Shown one piece after another: positions 7,801 through 15,968 of a stretch of DNA of 64,000 nt. The first letter of the stretch is position 1. The number at the start of each line of letters is the position of its first letter. Both the position numbers and the translations under genes were made by a program. Source of the stretch: Phytomonospora endophytica (GTDB lineage Bacteria > Actinomycetota > Actinomycetes > Mycobacteriales > Micromonosporaceae); the NCBI RefSeq assembly GCF_014202425.1, contig NZ_JACHGT010000001.1:657838-721837 (forward strand). Direction: 5' to 3'. The notes under the pieces are model-generated. The model did no database searches, had not been told where the DNA came from, and saw only the letters and a list, made by a program, of their open reading frames with translations.

Positions 7801-7834
7801 GGCCCCCAGGAGCCGGGAAAAGCTCCTGGGGGCC
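7801..7834 (+). terminator. hairpin terminator after the tRNA-like region
   Basis: GGCCCCCAGGAGC (7801-7813) pairs perfectly with GCTCCTGGGGGCC (7822-7834) around CGGGAAAA, followed by GCTTTG. It closes a transcription unit that can only consist of the tRNA-like region, since the previous terminator ends at 7491. Confidence 0.75.
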
Positions 7835-7854
7835 GCTTTGTCGCACCGGCCGGG

Positions 7855-7867
7855 TACTTTCGCCCGA
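7855..7867 (+). promoter_or_regulatory. leaderless-type promoter of the WD40 gene
   Basis: TACTTT (7855-7860) stands 6 nt before the ATG at 7867, with no ribosome binding site. Confidence 0.45.
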
Positions 7868-8856
7868 TGTCGTCGCCTTTTCTCCTGCACGAGGCCACCG
7901 TGCCCTCCGGGATCCTCGTCCACGCGGCGGAGCTCGCCGACGTGGGCGGTGAGCGTGTCGTCGTCTGCACCGAGGCGGCCGGGCGCGTCTCGACCTGGAA
8001 CCCCTCGACGGGCGAGTGGCGGCCGGTCGGGCTCGCCCCTCCGGGCGACGTCGACGCGCGTGAGGTCGCCAGGTTCACCTCGGTGGGGGCGCTCGACGGG
8101 CGTGCGACGCTGCTGGCGGCCGGTGACGAGCACGACGGGCATGTCGTCGCCTGGGATCTGGAGACGGGCGCGGTGGTGCGCGGGCCGCTGGTGGGGGAGT
8201 ACTTCGCGGGCGCGTGGTCGGTGCTGCTGGCCGAGGTCGAGGGCCGCCCCTTCGCGTTGGCCGGGAACGCCGGGCCGGGGCTGACCTTCTGGGAGCTGGA
8301 CACCGACGGCGCCCAGGCGGTGCACCTGGCCGGTCCCACCGACGGGACGACCTCGCTGGAGTTCGGTGAGCTGGCCGGGGGACCGGTCGCGGTGTCGGCG
8401 GGCCATGACGGGGTCCGGGTGTGGGACCTGCGGAACCCGGGTGCGATCCGGAGCGTCTTCTACGCCGACGAGCACGCCTACCGGGGCGCCGGGATCAGCC
8501 GCGTGGACGGCCGGGAGATCGTGGTCGCCGCCGTCGGTTCGGTGGTCGAGCTGCTCGACCCGGAGTGGAACGAGCCGATCGGTGAGCCGCTGACCGGCCA
8601 CGACGGAGTGATCACCGCGCTGGCCCTGACCGAGGTCGGCGGCCGCGCGCTGGCGGTGACCGCCGCTGAGGACCGGACCGCGCGGGTATGGGACCTCGCG
8701 GCGGGCGCCCCGGTCGGGGAGCCGCTGACCGATCACGGGAAGGCGATCGCCGGTGTCTCGACGGGGGAGCTGGCCGACGGCCGCGCCGTCGCGGTCACCG
8801 CTGGCGGCCGCGACGGCGTCGTGCGGATCTGGGATCTGGCGGCGATCGTGGCCTAG
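7867..8856 (+). CDS. WD40-repeat protein
   Basis: A 329-residue protein built of beta-propeller repeats. Repeat ends read VVAWDLETG, VRVWDLRNP, ARVWDLAAGAPVGEPL and VRIWDLAAI, with GH-type turns such as GHDGVITALAL. Actinobacteria carry many such propellers, often fused to kinases or NTPases; here only the propeller is present, with no signal peptide. The true start is probably ATG 7867 behind the leaderless promoter; the open frame extends upstream into the tRNA-like DNA and the terminator. It meets the convergent membrane gene with a 4-nt overlap. A scaffold role is inferred. Confidence 0.85.
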   Translation: MSSPFLLHEATVPSGILVHAAELADVGGERVVVCTEAAGRVSTWNPSTGEWRPVGLAPPGDVDAREVARFTSVGALDGRATLLAAGDEHDGHVVAWDLETGAVVRGPLVGEYFAGAWSVLLAEVEGRPFALAGNAGPGLTFWELDTDGAQAVHLAGPTDGTTSLEFGELAGGPVAVSAGHDGVRVWDLRNPGAIRSVFYADEHAYRGAGISRVDGREIVVAAVGSVVELLDPEWNEPIGEPLTGHDGVITALALTEVGGRALAVTAAEDRTARVWDLAAGAPVGEPLTDHGKAIAGVSTGELADGRAVAVTAGGRDGVVRIWDLAAIVA

Positions 8857-9545
8857 GACGCCGCGGCCCGCCGCCAAGGGGTGACGCGGGCCAGGGTGAG
8901 GCCGTAGGCGGCGATCCAGACGACCCACAGGAGCCAGCCGGTGAGTCCGATCAGCCCGAGCGGCCCGGCGTGGTCGATGACCAGCGCGGCCAGGCTCGCC
9001 GAGGTGAACTGGAGGGCGGCGCCGGTCATGCCGAGGGCGGCGTGCCAGCGGGGGATGAGACCGGCGCGCAGTCCGGCCAGGGACAGTCCGACCATGGCCA
9101 GGGCGAGGAAGGTCCCGTTGAGGGTGAACACGGCGTCGTGCAGCGACCACAGGGCCCGTGCGGCGTCCTCGGAGTGCTCGGTCGAGGCCAGTGCCAGCCG
9201 GATCGCGATGACGACGGCGAAGAGGGCGTTCTGCAGGATCAGGCCGGCCAGACCGGCGAGCGCCCAGGCCTGGCGGCGTTCGTGTTCGGCATCCCACAGG
9301 GCCCGGACCGCGCCCGCGCCGAACAGGGCGGCGAGCACCCAGGTGAGGGGCGTGAGGGCGGCGGCGAGGCCGACGGCGGTCCGTTCGCCGGCGAAGAACG
9401 CGAGGACCTCGCCGGTCTCGGTCCCGGTGACGGGCATCCCGGCGGGGACGAGGACGGCGTTGCCGAGGACGATCAGTGCGGCGAAGCCGACGCCGGCGAG
9501 GCCGTGACTCCGGGCGAGTTCCGGAGTATTGAGTTTACGTGGCAT
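8853..9545 (-). CDS. multi-pass membrane protein (DUF4386-like)
   Basis: A 230-residue protein with six or seven membrane helices, the first at about residues 14-36. Stretches such as LWSLHDAVFTLNGTFLALAMV and the overall length recall DUF4386-type integral-membrane proteins; the match is from memory. It is divergent from a TetR-family gene, and the palindromic operator between them overlaps its start codon. That arrangement suggests it is the regulator's target. No transporter signature is seen. Confidence 0.7.
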   Translation of the reverse strand: MPRKLNTPELARSHGLAGVGFAALIVLGNAVLVPAGMPVTGTETGEVLAFFAGERTAVGLAAALTPLTWVLAALFGAGAVRALWDAEHERRQAWALAGLAGLILQNALFAVVIAIRLALASTEHSEDAARALWSLHDAVFTLNGTFLALAMVGLSLAGLRAGLIPRWHAALGMTGAALQFTSASLAALVIDHAGPLGLIGLTGWLLWVVWIAAYGLTLARVTPWRRAAAS

Positions 9546-9557
9546 ATATTGAATATA
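9545..9557. promoter_or_regulatory. AT-rich palindromic operator between TetR and membrane genes
   Basis: TATATT-G-AATATA is a perfect inverted repeat in an otherwise very GC-rich genome. It lies 27 bp before the TetR start and touches the start codon (9543-9545) of the divergent membrane gene, so a bound dimer could block both genes. Confidence 0.6.
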
Positions 9558-9583
9558 AGAAGCGGAAAGCTAAAAGGTCAAGG

Positions 9584-10198
9584 ATGAGCGAACGCCGAAA
9601 ATACGACTCGCTGCGCAGGACCGAACAGGCGCTGCTGACCCGCGCCGGGATCGCCGAGGCCGCCCGGCGGCTCTTCGTCGCCCAGGGCTGGGCCGCCACC
9701 ACCGTCCGCGACGTCGCCAAGGAGGCGGGCGTGTCGGTACCGACGGTCTACTCCGTCTACGGCGACAAGCCCGGACTGCTGCGGGCACTCGCCGACTCCG
9801 CCGACCTCACCGCCGACCTCGCCGCGCAACTGACCGCGCTGGAGGACGCCGACGGCCCCGGCGCGCAACTCGCGGCCATGGCCGCCTACGACCGCCGCCT
9901 CTACGAACGCGCCGGCGACGTCATCGCCCTCATCCGGGAGGCGGGCCGGACCGACGACGCCTTCGCCGCCGCCTACCGCGACGCCCGCGCCCGCGGCGAC
10001 CAGACCCGCGTACACGTCTTCACGTCCTGGCCACAGGGCGCGCTCCGCCCCGGCCTCGACGTGACCGAAGCCGTGGACGTGTACGCGGCGATCTGCAACA
10101 TCGACGCCTACGCCACGCTCACCGTCGAACGCGGCTGGACGCCCGAACGCGTCGAACGCTGGTGGGCCGACGCGCTCGGACGCGAACTGCTCGCCTAA
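9584..10198 (+). CDS. TetR-family transcriptional regulator
   Basis: A 204-residue regulator. The N-terminal helix-turn-helix domain reads AGIAEAARRLFVAQGWAATT, then VRDVAKEAGVSVPTVYSVYG with the GDKPGLLRAL linker, as in TetR proteins; the C-terminal part (about residues 75-204) would bind the ligand and dimerise. ATG 9584 is preceded by AAGG-type bases; an upstream in-frame ATG at 9539 would run through the operator and is less likely. It probably controls the divergent membrane gene and itself. It converges with a GNAT gene with a 4-nt overlap. Confidence 0.87.
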   Translation: MSERRKYDSLRRTEQALLTRAGIAEAARRLFVAQGWAATTVRDVAKEAGVSVPTVYSVYGDKPGLLRALADSADLTADLAAQLTALEDADGPGAQLAAMAAYDRRLYERAGDVIALIREAGRTDDAFAAAYRDARARGDQTRVHVFTSWPQGALRPGLDVTEAVDVYAAICNIDAYATLTVERGWTPERVERWWADALGRELLA

Positions 10199-10956
10199 GC
10201 CGTCACCGTCTCCACCGAGCCCGACATCAGCGCGTGCGTATCGCGGTAACCCAGGCGCCGGTACAGCCGGTGCGTGGCGTCCTCGCCCTCCATCGAACCC
10301 AGCGACACGAACGGATGCCCGGCCGCCAGCAGCGTCCGCGTCACCCACGCCGTCATCGCCGAGGCCAGACCCTGCCGCCGAGCCGACGGATGCACCGTCA
10401 CCGAGGCCAGGAACGGAACGTCCGGCGCCGGACCCGACACCGCCCCGCAACCGATCGGTGTCACCCCGTCCTCGCCGTAGACACCGAACCAGGCCTTCAC
10501 CTGCTCATCGGCGGTCCGCGTCGACGCGTCGGCGAACGCCTCGTCGAGCAGCCGCTCGATCCCGGCCCGGCCCGCCTCGTCGTTCCGCAACCAGGTCACC
10601 CGCTCCTCGCCGGGCACCGGCTCGGGCGGCGTGTCGGTGTAGAACCAGCGCCACTCGCCGACCCGCGCCGGACGCAGGCTCTCCGGCAGCCGCAACATGA
10701 TCTCGCGGGACATCATCATCCGCTGCGGCGGCTCATCCCGCAGCACGGCCTCGACCAGCGCCGCCGCGGCCGCGGGCTCCCCGTCGGCCAGCAGCAGCCG
10801 CCGCCCGTGATGCACACGGCCCCAGGCGATCGCCCCGTCGAGGGAGTACCCGTAACCGTCGTCGCCGGTGGTCGTGAAACAGGCGACGAAACGCGAATTG
10901 TTCGCCGCGGCCCGCACGGCGTCACAGCCGCGCAGCTTCGTGTAAGAGATGGACAC
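10195..10956 (-). CDS. GNAT-family N-acetyltransferase
   Basis: A 253-residue protein. The C-terminal half carries the acetyl-CoA binding motif of GNAT enzymes (VTVHPSARRQGLASAMTAWV) and the following LYRRLGYRDTHA helix. The N-terminal half (about residues 1-120) is less conserved and may be a second, degenerate GNAT fold, since the length is that of two-domain acetyltransferases. The substrate cannot be predicted. It stands alone, divergent from ruvC. Confidence 0.82.
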   Translation of the reverse strand: MSISYTKLRGCDAVRAAANNSRFVACFTTTGDDGYGYSLDGAIAWGRVHHGRRLLLADGEPAAAAALVEAVLRDEPPQRMMMSREIMLRLPESLRPARVGEWRWFYTDTPPEPVPGEERVTWLRNDEAGRAGIERLLDEAFADASTRTADEQVKAWFGVYGEDGVTPIGCGAVSGPAPDVPFLASVTVHPSARRQGLASAMTAWVTRTLLAAGHPFVSLGSMEGEDATHRLYRRLGYRDTHALMSGSVETVTA

Positions 10957-11089
10957 GAATCTGATCCTTACCCCTGCCCGCGAAGATCGTCAATGGACGA
11001 AGGGCCGGTTGAGATTCACCGCACTGCCGCGCCGATCGCAACCGGGACAACAGGTGCGCGTCGCACGCGGCCCTGTCGGCCCGCACGGG

Positions 11090-11116
11090 TAAGGTCACGA
11101 TCGAACCTGTGTACGC
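11090..11116 (+). promoter_or_regulatory. ruvC promoter with LexA-box-like site
   Basis: A -10-like TAAGGT (11090-11095) is followed by TCGAACCTGTGTACGC (11101-11116), which matches the actinobacterial SOS box TCGAAC-N4-GTTCGA at 10 of 12 fixed positions. ruv genes are LexA-regulated in mycobacteria, which supports the reading. The same order (-10 then box) occurs at 18257-18286. Confidence 0.5.
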
Positions 11117-11156
11117 CAACGCCGCCCGGCGGCCGACGACGAGGAAGGGGATCGGG

Positions 11157-11687
11157 GTGCGGGTACTCGGCGTCGACCCCGGCCTGACCCGCTGCGGCGT
11201 CGGCATCGTCGAAGGCGAACCCGGCCGCCCCTGCCGCCTGCTCGTCGGCGGCGTCATCCGCACCGACCCGGGCGCCGAACTCGCCGACCGGCTCCTCGCC
11301 CTCGACGGCAAACTCGCCGCCCTCGTCGCACGCCACGAGCCCGACGCCGTCGCCGTCGAACGCGTCTTCAGCCAGCACAACGTCAGCACCGTCATCGGCA
11401 CCGCCCAGGCCTCCGGCATCGCCATCCTCGCCGGCGCCCGAAGCGGCCTCCCCGTCACGACCTACACGCCCAGCGAGGTCAAGGCCGCCGTCACCGGCTA
11501 CGGCGACGCCGACAAGAACCAGATCACCACCATGGTGACCCGCATCCTCCGCCTCGCCGAGGCCCCCAGACCCGCCGACGCCGCCGACGCGATCGCCCTG
11601 GCGATCTGCCACATCTGGCGCGGCGGCGCCAAGGCCAGACTCACACCGAAGACCGGCAAGACCGGCAGAACGGGAGTACGACAGTGA
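11157..11687 (+). CDS. ruvC: crossover junction endodeoxyribonuclease RuvC
   Basis: RuvC cuts Holliday junctions by paired nicks after RuvAB branch migration. The 176-residue protein begins [15 protein letters not shown], with the first catalytic Asp, followed by [13 protein letters not shown] (Glu) and a C-terminal DAADAIALA (Asp pair), as in the RNase H-like family. The start is GTG at 11157, about 8 nt after GAGGAAGG. Overlapping start and stop codons (GTGA) couple it to ruvA. A C-terminal Lys-rich tail is present. Confidence 0.96.
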   Translation: MRVLGVDPGLTRCGVGIVEGEPGRPCRLLVGGVIRTDPGAELADRLLALDGKLAALVARHEPDAVAVERVFSQHNVSTVIGTAQASGIAILAGARSGLPVTTYTPSEVKAAVTGYGDADKNQITTMVTRILRLAEAPRPADAADAIALAICHIWRGGAKARLTPKTGKTGRTGVRQ

Positions 11688-12298
11688 TCGCGAGCGTCCG
11701 CGGGCAGGTGCTCGCCCTGGCCCCCGACGCGGCCGTGGTGGACGTCGGCGGCGTCGGCTACTCCGTGCGCGCCACGCCCGGCACCCTCGCCGGGCTCGCC
11801 GTCGGCACCGAGTCGACCCTCCACACCAGCCTCGTCGTCCGGGAGGACTCCCTCACCCTCTACGGCTTCGCCGACGCCGACGAGCGCGACCTCTTCGAAC
11901 TCCTCCAGACCGCCAGCGGCGTCGGCCCGCGCCTGGCCCAGGCCGCGCTCGCCGTGCATCCGCCCAACGCCGTCCGCCGCGCCATCGCCACCGGCGACTC
12001 CCGCACCCTCACGCAGATCCCGGGCGTCGGCAAGAAGGGCGCCGAACGTCTCATCCTCGAACTCAAGGACCGCATCGGCCCCATCGCCGACACCGGAACC
12101 GCGCCCACCGCCCGCGAGGTCCGCCCGCAATGGCGCGAACAGGTCCAGCAGGGCCTCATCGCCCTCGGCTGGACCCAGAAGGACGCCGCGAGCGCCATCA
12201 CGCGGCTCGCCGACACCGTCGGCACCGCCGAAGGCGAACGCCCCGACGTCCCGTCCCTGCTGAAGCAGGCGATCCGGATGCTGGGCAAGACGCGATGA
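11684..12298 (+). CDS. ruvA: Holliday junction branch migration protein RuvA
   Basis: RuvA holds the four-way junction for the RuvB motor. The 204-residue protein has the N-terminal OB fold ([28 protein letters not shown]), the two helix-hairpin-helix motifs ([17 protein letters not shown] and [19 protein letters not shown]) and the C-terminal RuvB-binding three-helix domain (about residues 155-204). It starts with a GTG that overlaps the ruvC stop, and its stop overlaps the ruvB ATG (ATGA). Confidence 0.96.
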   Translation: MIASVRGQVLALAPDAAVVDVGGVGYSVRATPGTLAGLAVGTESTLHTSLVVREDSLTLYGFADADERDLFELLQTASGVGPRLAQAALAVHPPNAVRRAIATGDSRTLTQIPGVGKKGAERLILELKDRIGPIADTGTAPTAREVRPQWREQVQQGLIALGWTQKDAASAITRLADTVGTAEGERPDVPSLLKQAIRMLGKTR

Positions 12299-13398
12299 CC
12301 GACGACTTCGACGACATCCGCGAGTTCGAGTTCGACGACGGCGGCGGCGGCGAACTCGGCCTCGTCTCGGCGCGCGTCCAGCCCGGCGACAACGACGCCG
12401 AGGCGGGCGTTCGCCCCAAGACCCTCGACGAGCTCATCGGCCAGATGCGCGTCCGCGAGCAGCTCGAACTGCTCCTCGCCGGCGCCACCGGCCGCGGCAC
12501 CCCGCCCGACCACATCCTCCTGTCGGGTCCACCGGGCCTCGGCAAGACCACGATGGCGATGATCGTCGCCGCCGAACTCGGCGTCGCCCTGCGCACCACC
12601 TCCGGGCCGGCGATCGAGCGTTCCGGCGACCTGGCGGCCGTGCTGACCAGCCTCGGGCACGGCGACGTGCTGTTCATCGACGAGATCCACCGCATGGCGC
12701 GGCCCGCCGAGGAACTGCTCTACACGGCCATGGAGGACTTCCGCGTCGACGTCATGGTCGGCAAGGGCCCCGGCGCCACCGCCATCCCCCTCGACCTCGA
12801 ACCTTTCACGCTGGTCGGCGCCACGACCCGCTCCGGCCTGCTCACCGGCCCGCTGCGGGACCGCTTCGGCTTCGTCGGCCAGCTCGACTTCTACGGCACG
12901 GGCGAGCTGGAGGCGATCGTCACCCGCTCCGCCCGGATCCTCGACGTTCCCGTCGAACCCGACGGCGCCGTCGAGATCGCCGGTCGCTCGCGCGGAACAC
13001 CCCGCATCGCCAACCGCCTCCTGCGGCGGGTCCGCGACTTCGCGCAGGTCCGCGCCGACGGCGTGATCACCCTCGACGTCGCCAAGTCCGCCCTGGCCGT
13101 CTACGACGTCGACGAGCTCGGCCTCGACCGTCTCGACCGCGCGGTCCTGTCGGCTCTGGTCGAGTCCTTCGGGGGCGGCCCGGTCGGCCTCAACACCCTC
13201 GCCGTGGCGGTGGGGGAGCAGCCCGACACCGTCGAAGAAGTCTGTGAACCCTTCCTGGTCCGGGCCGGCCTGCTCGCGCGCACCCCCCGGGGCCGTGTCG
13301 CGACCGCCCTCGGCTGGCGCCACCTGGGGAAGAACCCGCCCACCGGCCTGTTCGGCGTGGTCCAGGACGAGCTGTTCGACACCGGCTCGGATGGGTGA
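12295..13398 (+). CDS. ruvB: Holliday junction DNA helicase RuvB
   Basis: The AAA+ motor of branch migration. The 367-residue protein has Walker [10 protein letters not shown] (about residues 78-86), Walker B with DEIHRM (near 130), a sensor region GATTRSGLL and a C-terminal winged helix ([11 protein letters not shown]). An acidic N-terminal extension of about 40 residues, [14 protein letters not shown] included, precedes the usual [11 protein letters not shown]; such extensions occur in other actinobacteria. ATG 12295 overlaps the ruvA stop. Confidence 0.96.
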   Translation: MTDDFDDIREFEFDDGGGGELGLVSARVQPGDNDAEAGVRPKTLDELIGQMRVREQLELLLAGATGRGTPPDHILLSGPPGLGKTTMAMIVAAELGVALRTTSGPAIERSGDLAAVLTSLGHGDVLFIDEIHRMARPAEELLYTAMEDFRVDVMVGKGPGATAIPLDLEPFTLVGATTRSGLLTGPLRDRFGFVGQLDFYGTGELEAIVTRSARILDVPVEPDGAVEIAGRSRGTPRIANRLLRRVRDFAQVRADGVITLDVAKSALAVYDVDELGLDRLDRAVLSALVESFGGGPVGLNTLAVAVGEQPDTVEEVCEPFLVRAGLLARTPRGRVATALGWRHLGKNPPTGLFGVVQDELFDTGSDG

Positions 13399-13562
13399 AA
13401 CGGGTGACTTCGGCGACCCCGAAAGATGAAAGCCCTCTCTCCGGGCCCCGCGCGTGGTAATCGTGGCGAAGCTGTGACCCGTGTCGCTTCAAGCCGTGTT
13501 CGGGCGAGCGACTAGACTTCCCGCGATCGTTCGTAATCATCGAGTGCGTTCGGAAGGTAGTC

Positions 13563-13967
13563 GTGCTACAAGCTGCAGGTGAGTCCGGCGGGGGCAACAA
13601 CTTCATTCTCATCGGGTTGTTGGCCCTGATGTTCATCGCGATGTACTTCTTCATGATCCGTCCCCAGAAGAAGCGTCAGCGCGAGCAGCAGGAGATGCAG
13701 CAGGGCGCGGGCCCGGGCTCGAAGATCGTCACGATCGGCGGCCTGCACGGCACCATCGTCGCCGTCGACGACGACACCGTGACCCTCGACATCAGCGACG
13801 GTGTCCAGGTCGTCTTCGCGCGTCAGGCGATCGGCCGGGTCCTGCCCGCCGAAACGGCCGACGAGACCGTCGACGAGGTCGAAGAGACCGTCGAGGAGAC
13901 CGAGGCCGAGCCGGCCGCGGTTGCCGACTCCAGCGTGCACCCCGACGAAGCTCCGAAGAAGAAGTGA
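13563..13967 (+). CDS. yajC: preprotein translocase subunit YajC
   Basis: YajC is a small accessory membrane protein of SecDF. The 134-residue product has one membrane segment (about residues 14-31: FILIGLLALMFIAMYFFM), the family motif IRPQKKRQREQQEM, the loop GSKIVTIGGLHGTIVAVDDD and a Glu-rich acidic tail. The start is GTG at 13563 after GGAAGG. A 164-nt gap separates it from ruvB, and a -10-like TAGACT at 13513-13518 may be its own promoter. secD follows after about 200 nt. Confidence 0.93.
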   Translation: MLQAAGESGGGNNFILIGLLALMFIAMYFFMIRPQKKRQREQQEMQQGAGPGSKIVTIGGLHGTIVAVDDDTVTLDISDGVQVVFARQAIGRVLPAETADETVDEVEETVEETEAEPAAVADSSVHPDEAPKKK

Positions 13968-14164
13968 ATCCGGCGCGCTACGGTTACTCCCCGTAGCGTC
14001 CGACATGGAAGCACCCCGTTCGCCGGTCCACCCCCATGGCCAGGCGCCACCCCCGTGTCGGTGAATGCGCGACGTACGCCGGACGCGCCCTTCGCCCTCG
14101 GGCGGGGCGACGTCGGCGCCGCGCCATGTCGCCGACCGAGACAGCAGCAAGGAGAGAGAAGACC

Positions 14165-15964
14165 GTGGCTCGTGGACCTTCGGGAACACCTCAGACCGGC
14201 CGGTTGAAGGTACTCCCATATTTCTTCGCCTTCGGTGCCTTGCTGCTGGTGCTGTGGCTGATCGCCGTGGGCGGCGCGGGATGGAAGTTCCCGACGCCCA
14301 AGCTCGGCCTCGACCTGCAGGGCGGCATGAGCATGACGCTCACGGCGACCCTTCCGGGCGGTGCGACGCCCGACGCGGAGAAGATGGAACTGGCCCGCCA
14401 GATCATCGACGACCGCGTCAACGGCACCGGCCTGGTCGAGCCCGAGATCGTCATCGAGGGCAGCAACAACATCGTCGTGAACGTCGCCGGCAAGGACGCC
14501 GACACCGATCAGCTGCGCAAGGTCGGTGACCCGGCAACGCTCCGCTTCCGCGAGGTGCTGAAGCAGACCGCCGGCTCGGGCACGCCCGAGGACATCGTCG
14601 ACCCGTCGGCCTCCGGCGACCCGTCCGCGTCCGCCTCTCCCGGCGACGAGGACAAGGAGAGCGCCGACCCGGAGTCCTCGGCCGACGGCAGCGAGACGCC
14701 GCCCGCCGAGACCAAGCCGCAGGAGCCGACCGCCGACCAGGAGCAGATCCGCAAGGAGGTCGCCACCCTGGTGGGCGCGGACGTCTACGCGCAGGCCGAG
14801 GCGCTCACCGAGCCCGCGGCCACCGAGGCCGACCTGGAGATCTACAAGGCCTTCGGCGACCTGACCTCCGCGCAGGTCGCGGCGCTCCCGCTGAACATCC
14901 AGTACAACATCCCGACGATCACCTGCGACCAGCTCAACGGCCGCGCGCCGGGCGCGATCTCGGCTGTCGACCAGCAGGTCGTCGCGTGCAACAAGCCCGA
15001 CTCCGAGGAGATCGCGAAGGGCCAGGCGGCGTTCGTCAAGTCGCTGCTCGACGTCGCCAAGGTGGTCGGTGAGGACGTCTCCGACGCCGGCGCCGGCCCC
15101 GACTCGCAGAACCCCGGTTCGTGGATGGTGAACATGGAGTTCACCGGCGGCGGTTCCGACAAGTGGTCCGCGCTGACGCAGGCCACCGTCGGCAAGCAGG
15201 TCGCCATCGTCCTCGACAACCTCGTCGTCTCCGACCCGGAGATCCGCGAGGCCATGAGCGGCTCGGCCCAGATCACCGGCAACTTCAACACCGAAGAGGC
15301 CAAGACCCTCGCCGAGCAGCTGAAGTACGGCGCCCTGCCCGTCGCGTTCAACGTCGACACCATCGAAGAGGTCAGCGCCACCCTCGGCACCTCCCAGATG
15401 GAGGCCGGCCTGCTCGCCGGCTTCATCGGCGTCGCGCTGGTCATCGTCTACTGCCTGCTGTACTACCGGCTCCTGGGCCTCGTCGTGATCGCCAGCCTCG
15501 GCGCCTCGGCGCTGCTGATCTACCCGTCGATCGCCCTGCTGGGCAAGCAGATGGGCTTCACGCTGACCCTCGCCGGCATCACCGGTTTCATCGTGGCCAT
15601 CGGCATCACCGCCGACTCCTTCGTGGTGTTCTTCGAGAGATTGAAGGACGAAGTGCAGGAGGGCCGCTCGATCCGCAGCGCCGTCCCGCGCTCGTGGGCC
15701 CTGGCCCGGCGCACGATCATGTCGGCCAACACGGTCTCGATGCTGGCCGCGATCATCCTGTACTTCCTGGCGATCGGCGCGGTCAAGGGCTTCGCCTTCA
15801 CCCTCGGCCTGTCCACCGTCATGGACATCGCCGTGGTCTTCTTGTTCACCCACCCCCTCGTGGCCTGGCTCTCCCGCTTCAAGCTGCTGGGCTCGCCGAA
15901 GCTCGCCGGCCTCGGGGTGGCCCGCCGACGGGCCGGCGGCACGATGCGCACGAAGGAGAGCTGA
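14165..15964 (+). CDS. secD: protein translocase subunit SecD
   Basis: SecD, with SecF, uses the proton gradient to complete export through SecYEG. The 599-residue protein has an N-terminal membrane segment (about residues 18-36), the family motif KLGLDLQGGMSMTL, a large extracytoplasmic domain and five C-terminal membrane helices with LTLAGITGFIVAIGITADSF. Between residues about 140 and 195 lies a low-complexity Ser/Glu/Pro insert that lengthens the protein. I chose GTG 14165 because AAGGAG lies 10 nt upstream; ATG 14126 is a possible earlier start. secF follows after 4 nt. Confidence 0.94.
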   Translation: MARGPSGTPQTGRLKVLPYFFAFGALLLVLWLIAVGGAGWKFPTPKLGLDLQGGMSMTLTATLPGGATPDAEKMELARQIIDDRVNGTGLVEPEIVIEGSNNIVVNVAGKDADTDQLRKVGDPATLRFREVLKQTAGSGTPEDIVDPSASGDPSASASPGDEDKESADPESSADGSETPPAETKPQEPTADQEQIRKEVATLVGADVYAQAEALTEPAATEADLEIYKAFGDLTSAQVAALPLNIQYNIPTITCDQLNGRAPGAISAVDQQVVACNKPDSEEIAKGQAAFVKSLLDVAKVVGEDVSDAGAGPDSQNPGSWMVNMEFTGGGSDKWSALTQATVGKQVAIVLDNLVVSDPEIREAMSGSAQITGNFNTEEAKTLAEQLKYGALPVAFNVDTIEEVSATLGTSQMEAGLLAGFIGVALVIVYCLLYYRLLGLVVIASLGASALLIYPSIALLGKQMGFTLTLAGITGFIVAIGITADSFVVFFERLKDEVQEGRSIRSAVPRSWALARRTIMSANTVSMLAAIILYFLAIGAVKGFAFTLGLSTVMDIAVVFLFTHPLVAWLSRFKLLGSPKLAGLGVARRRAGGTMRTKES

Positions 15965-15968
15965 CGTC

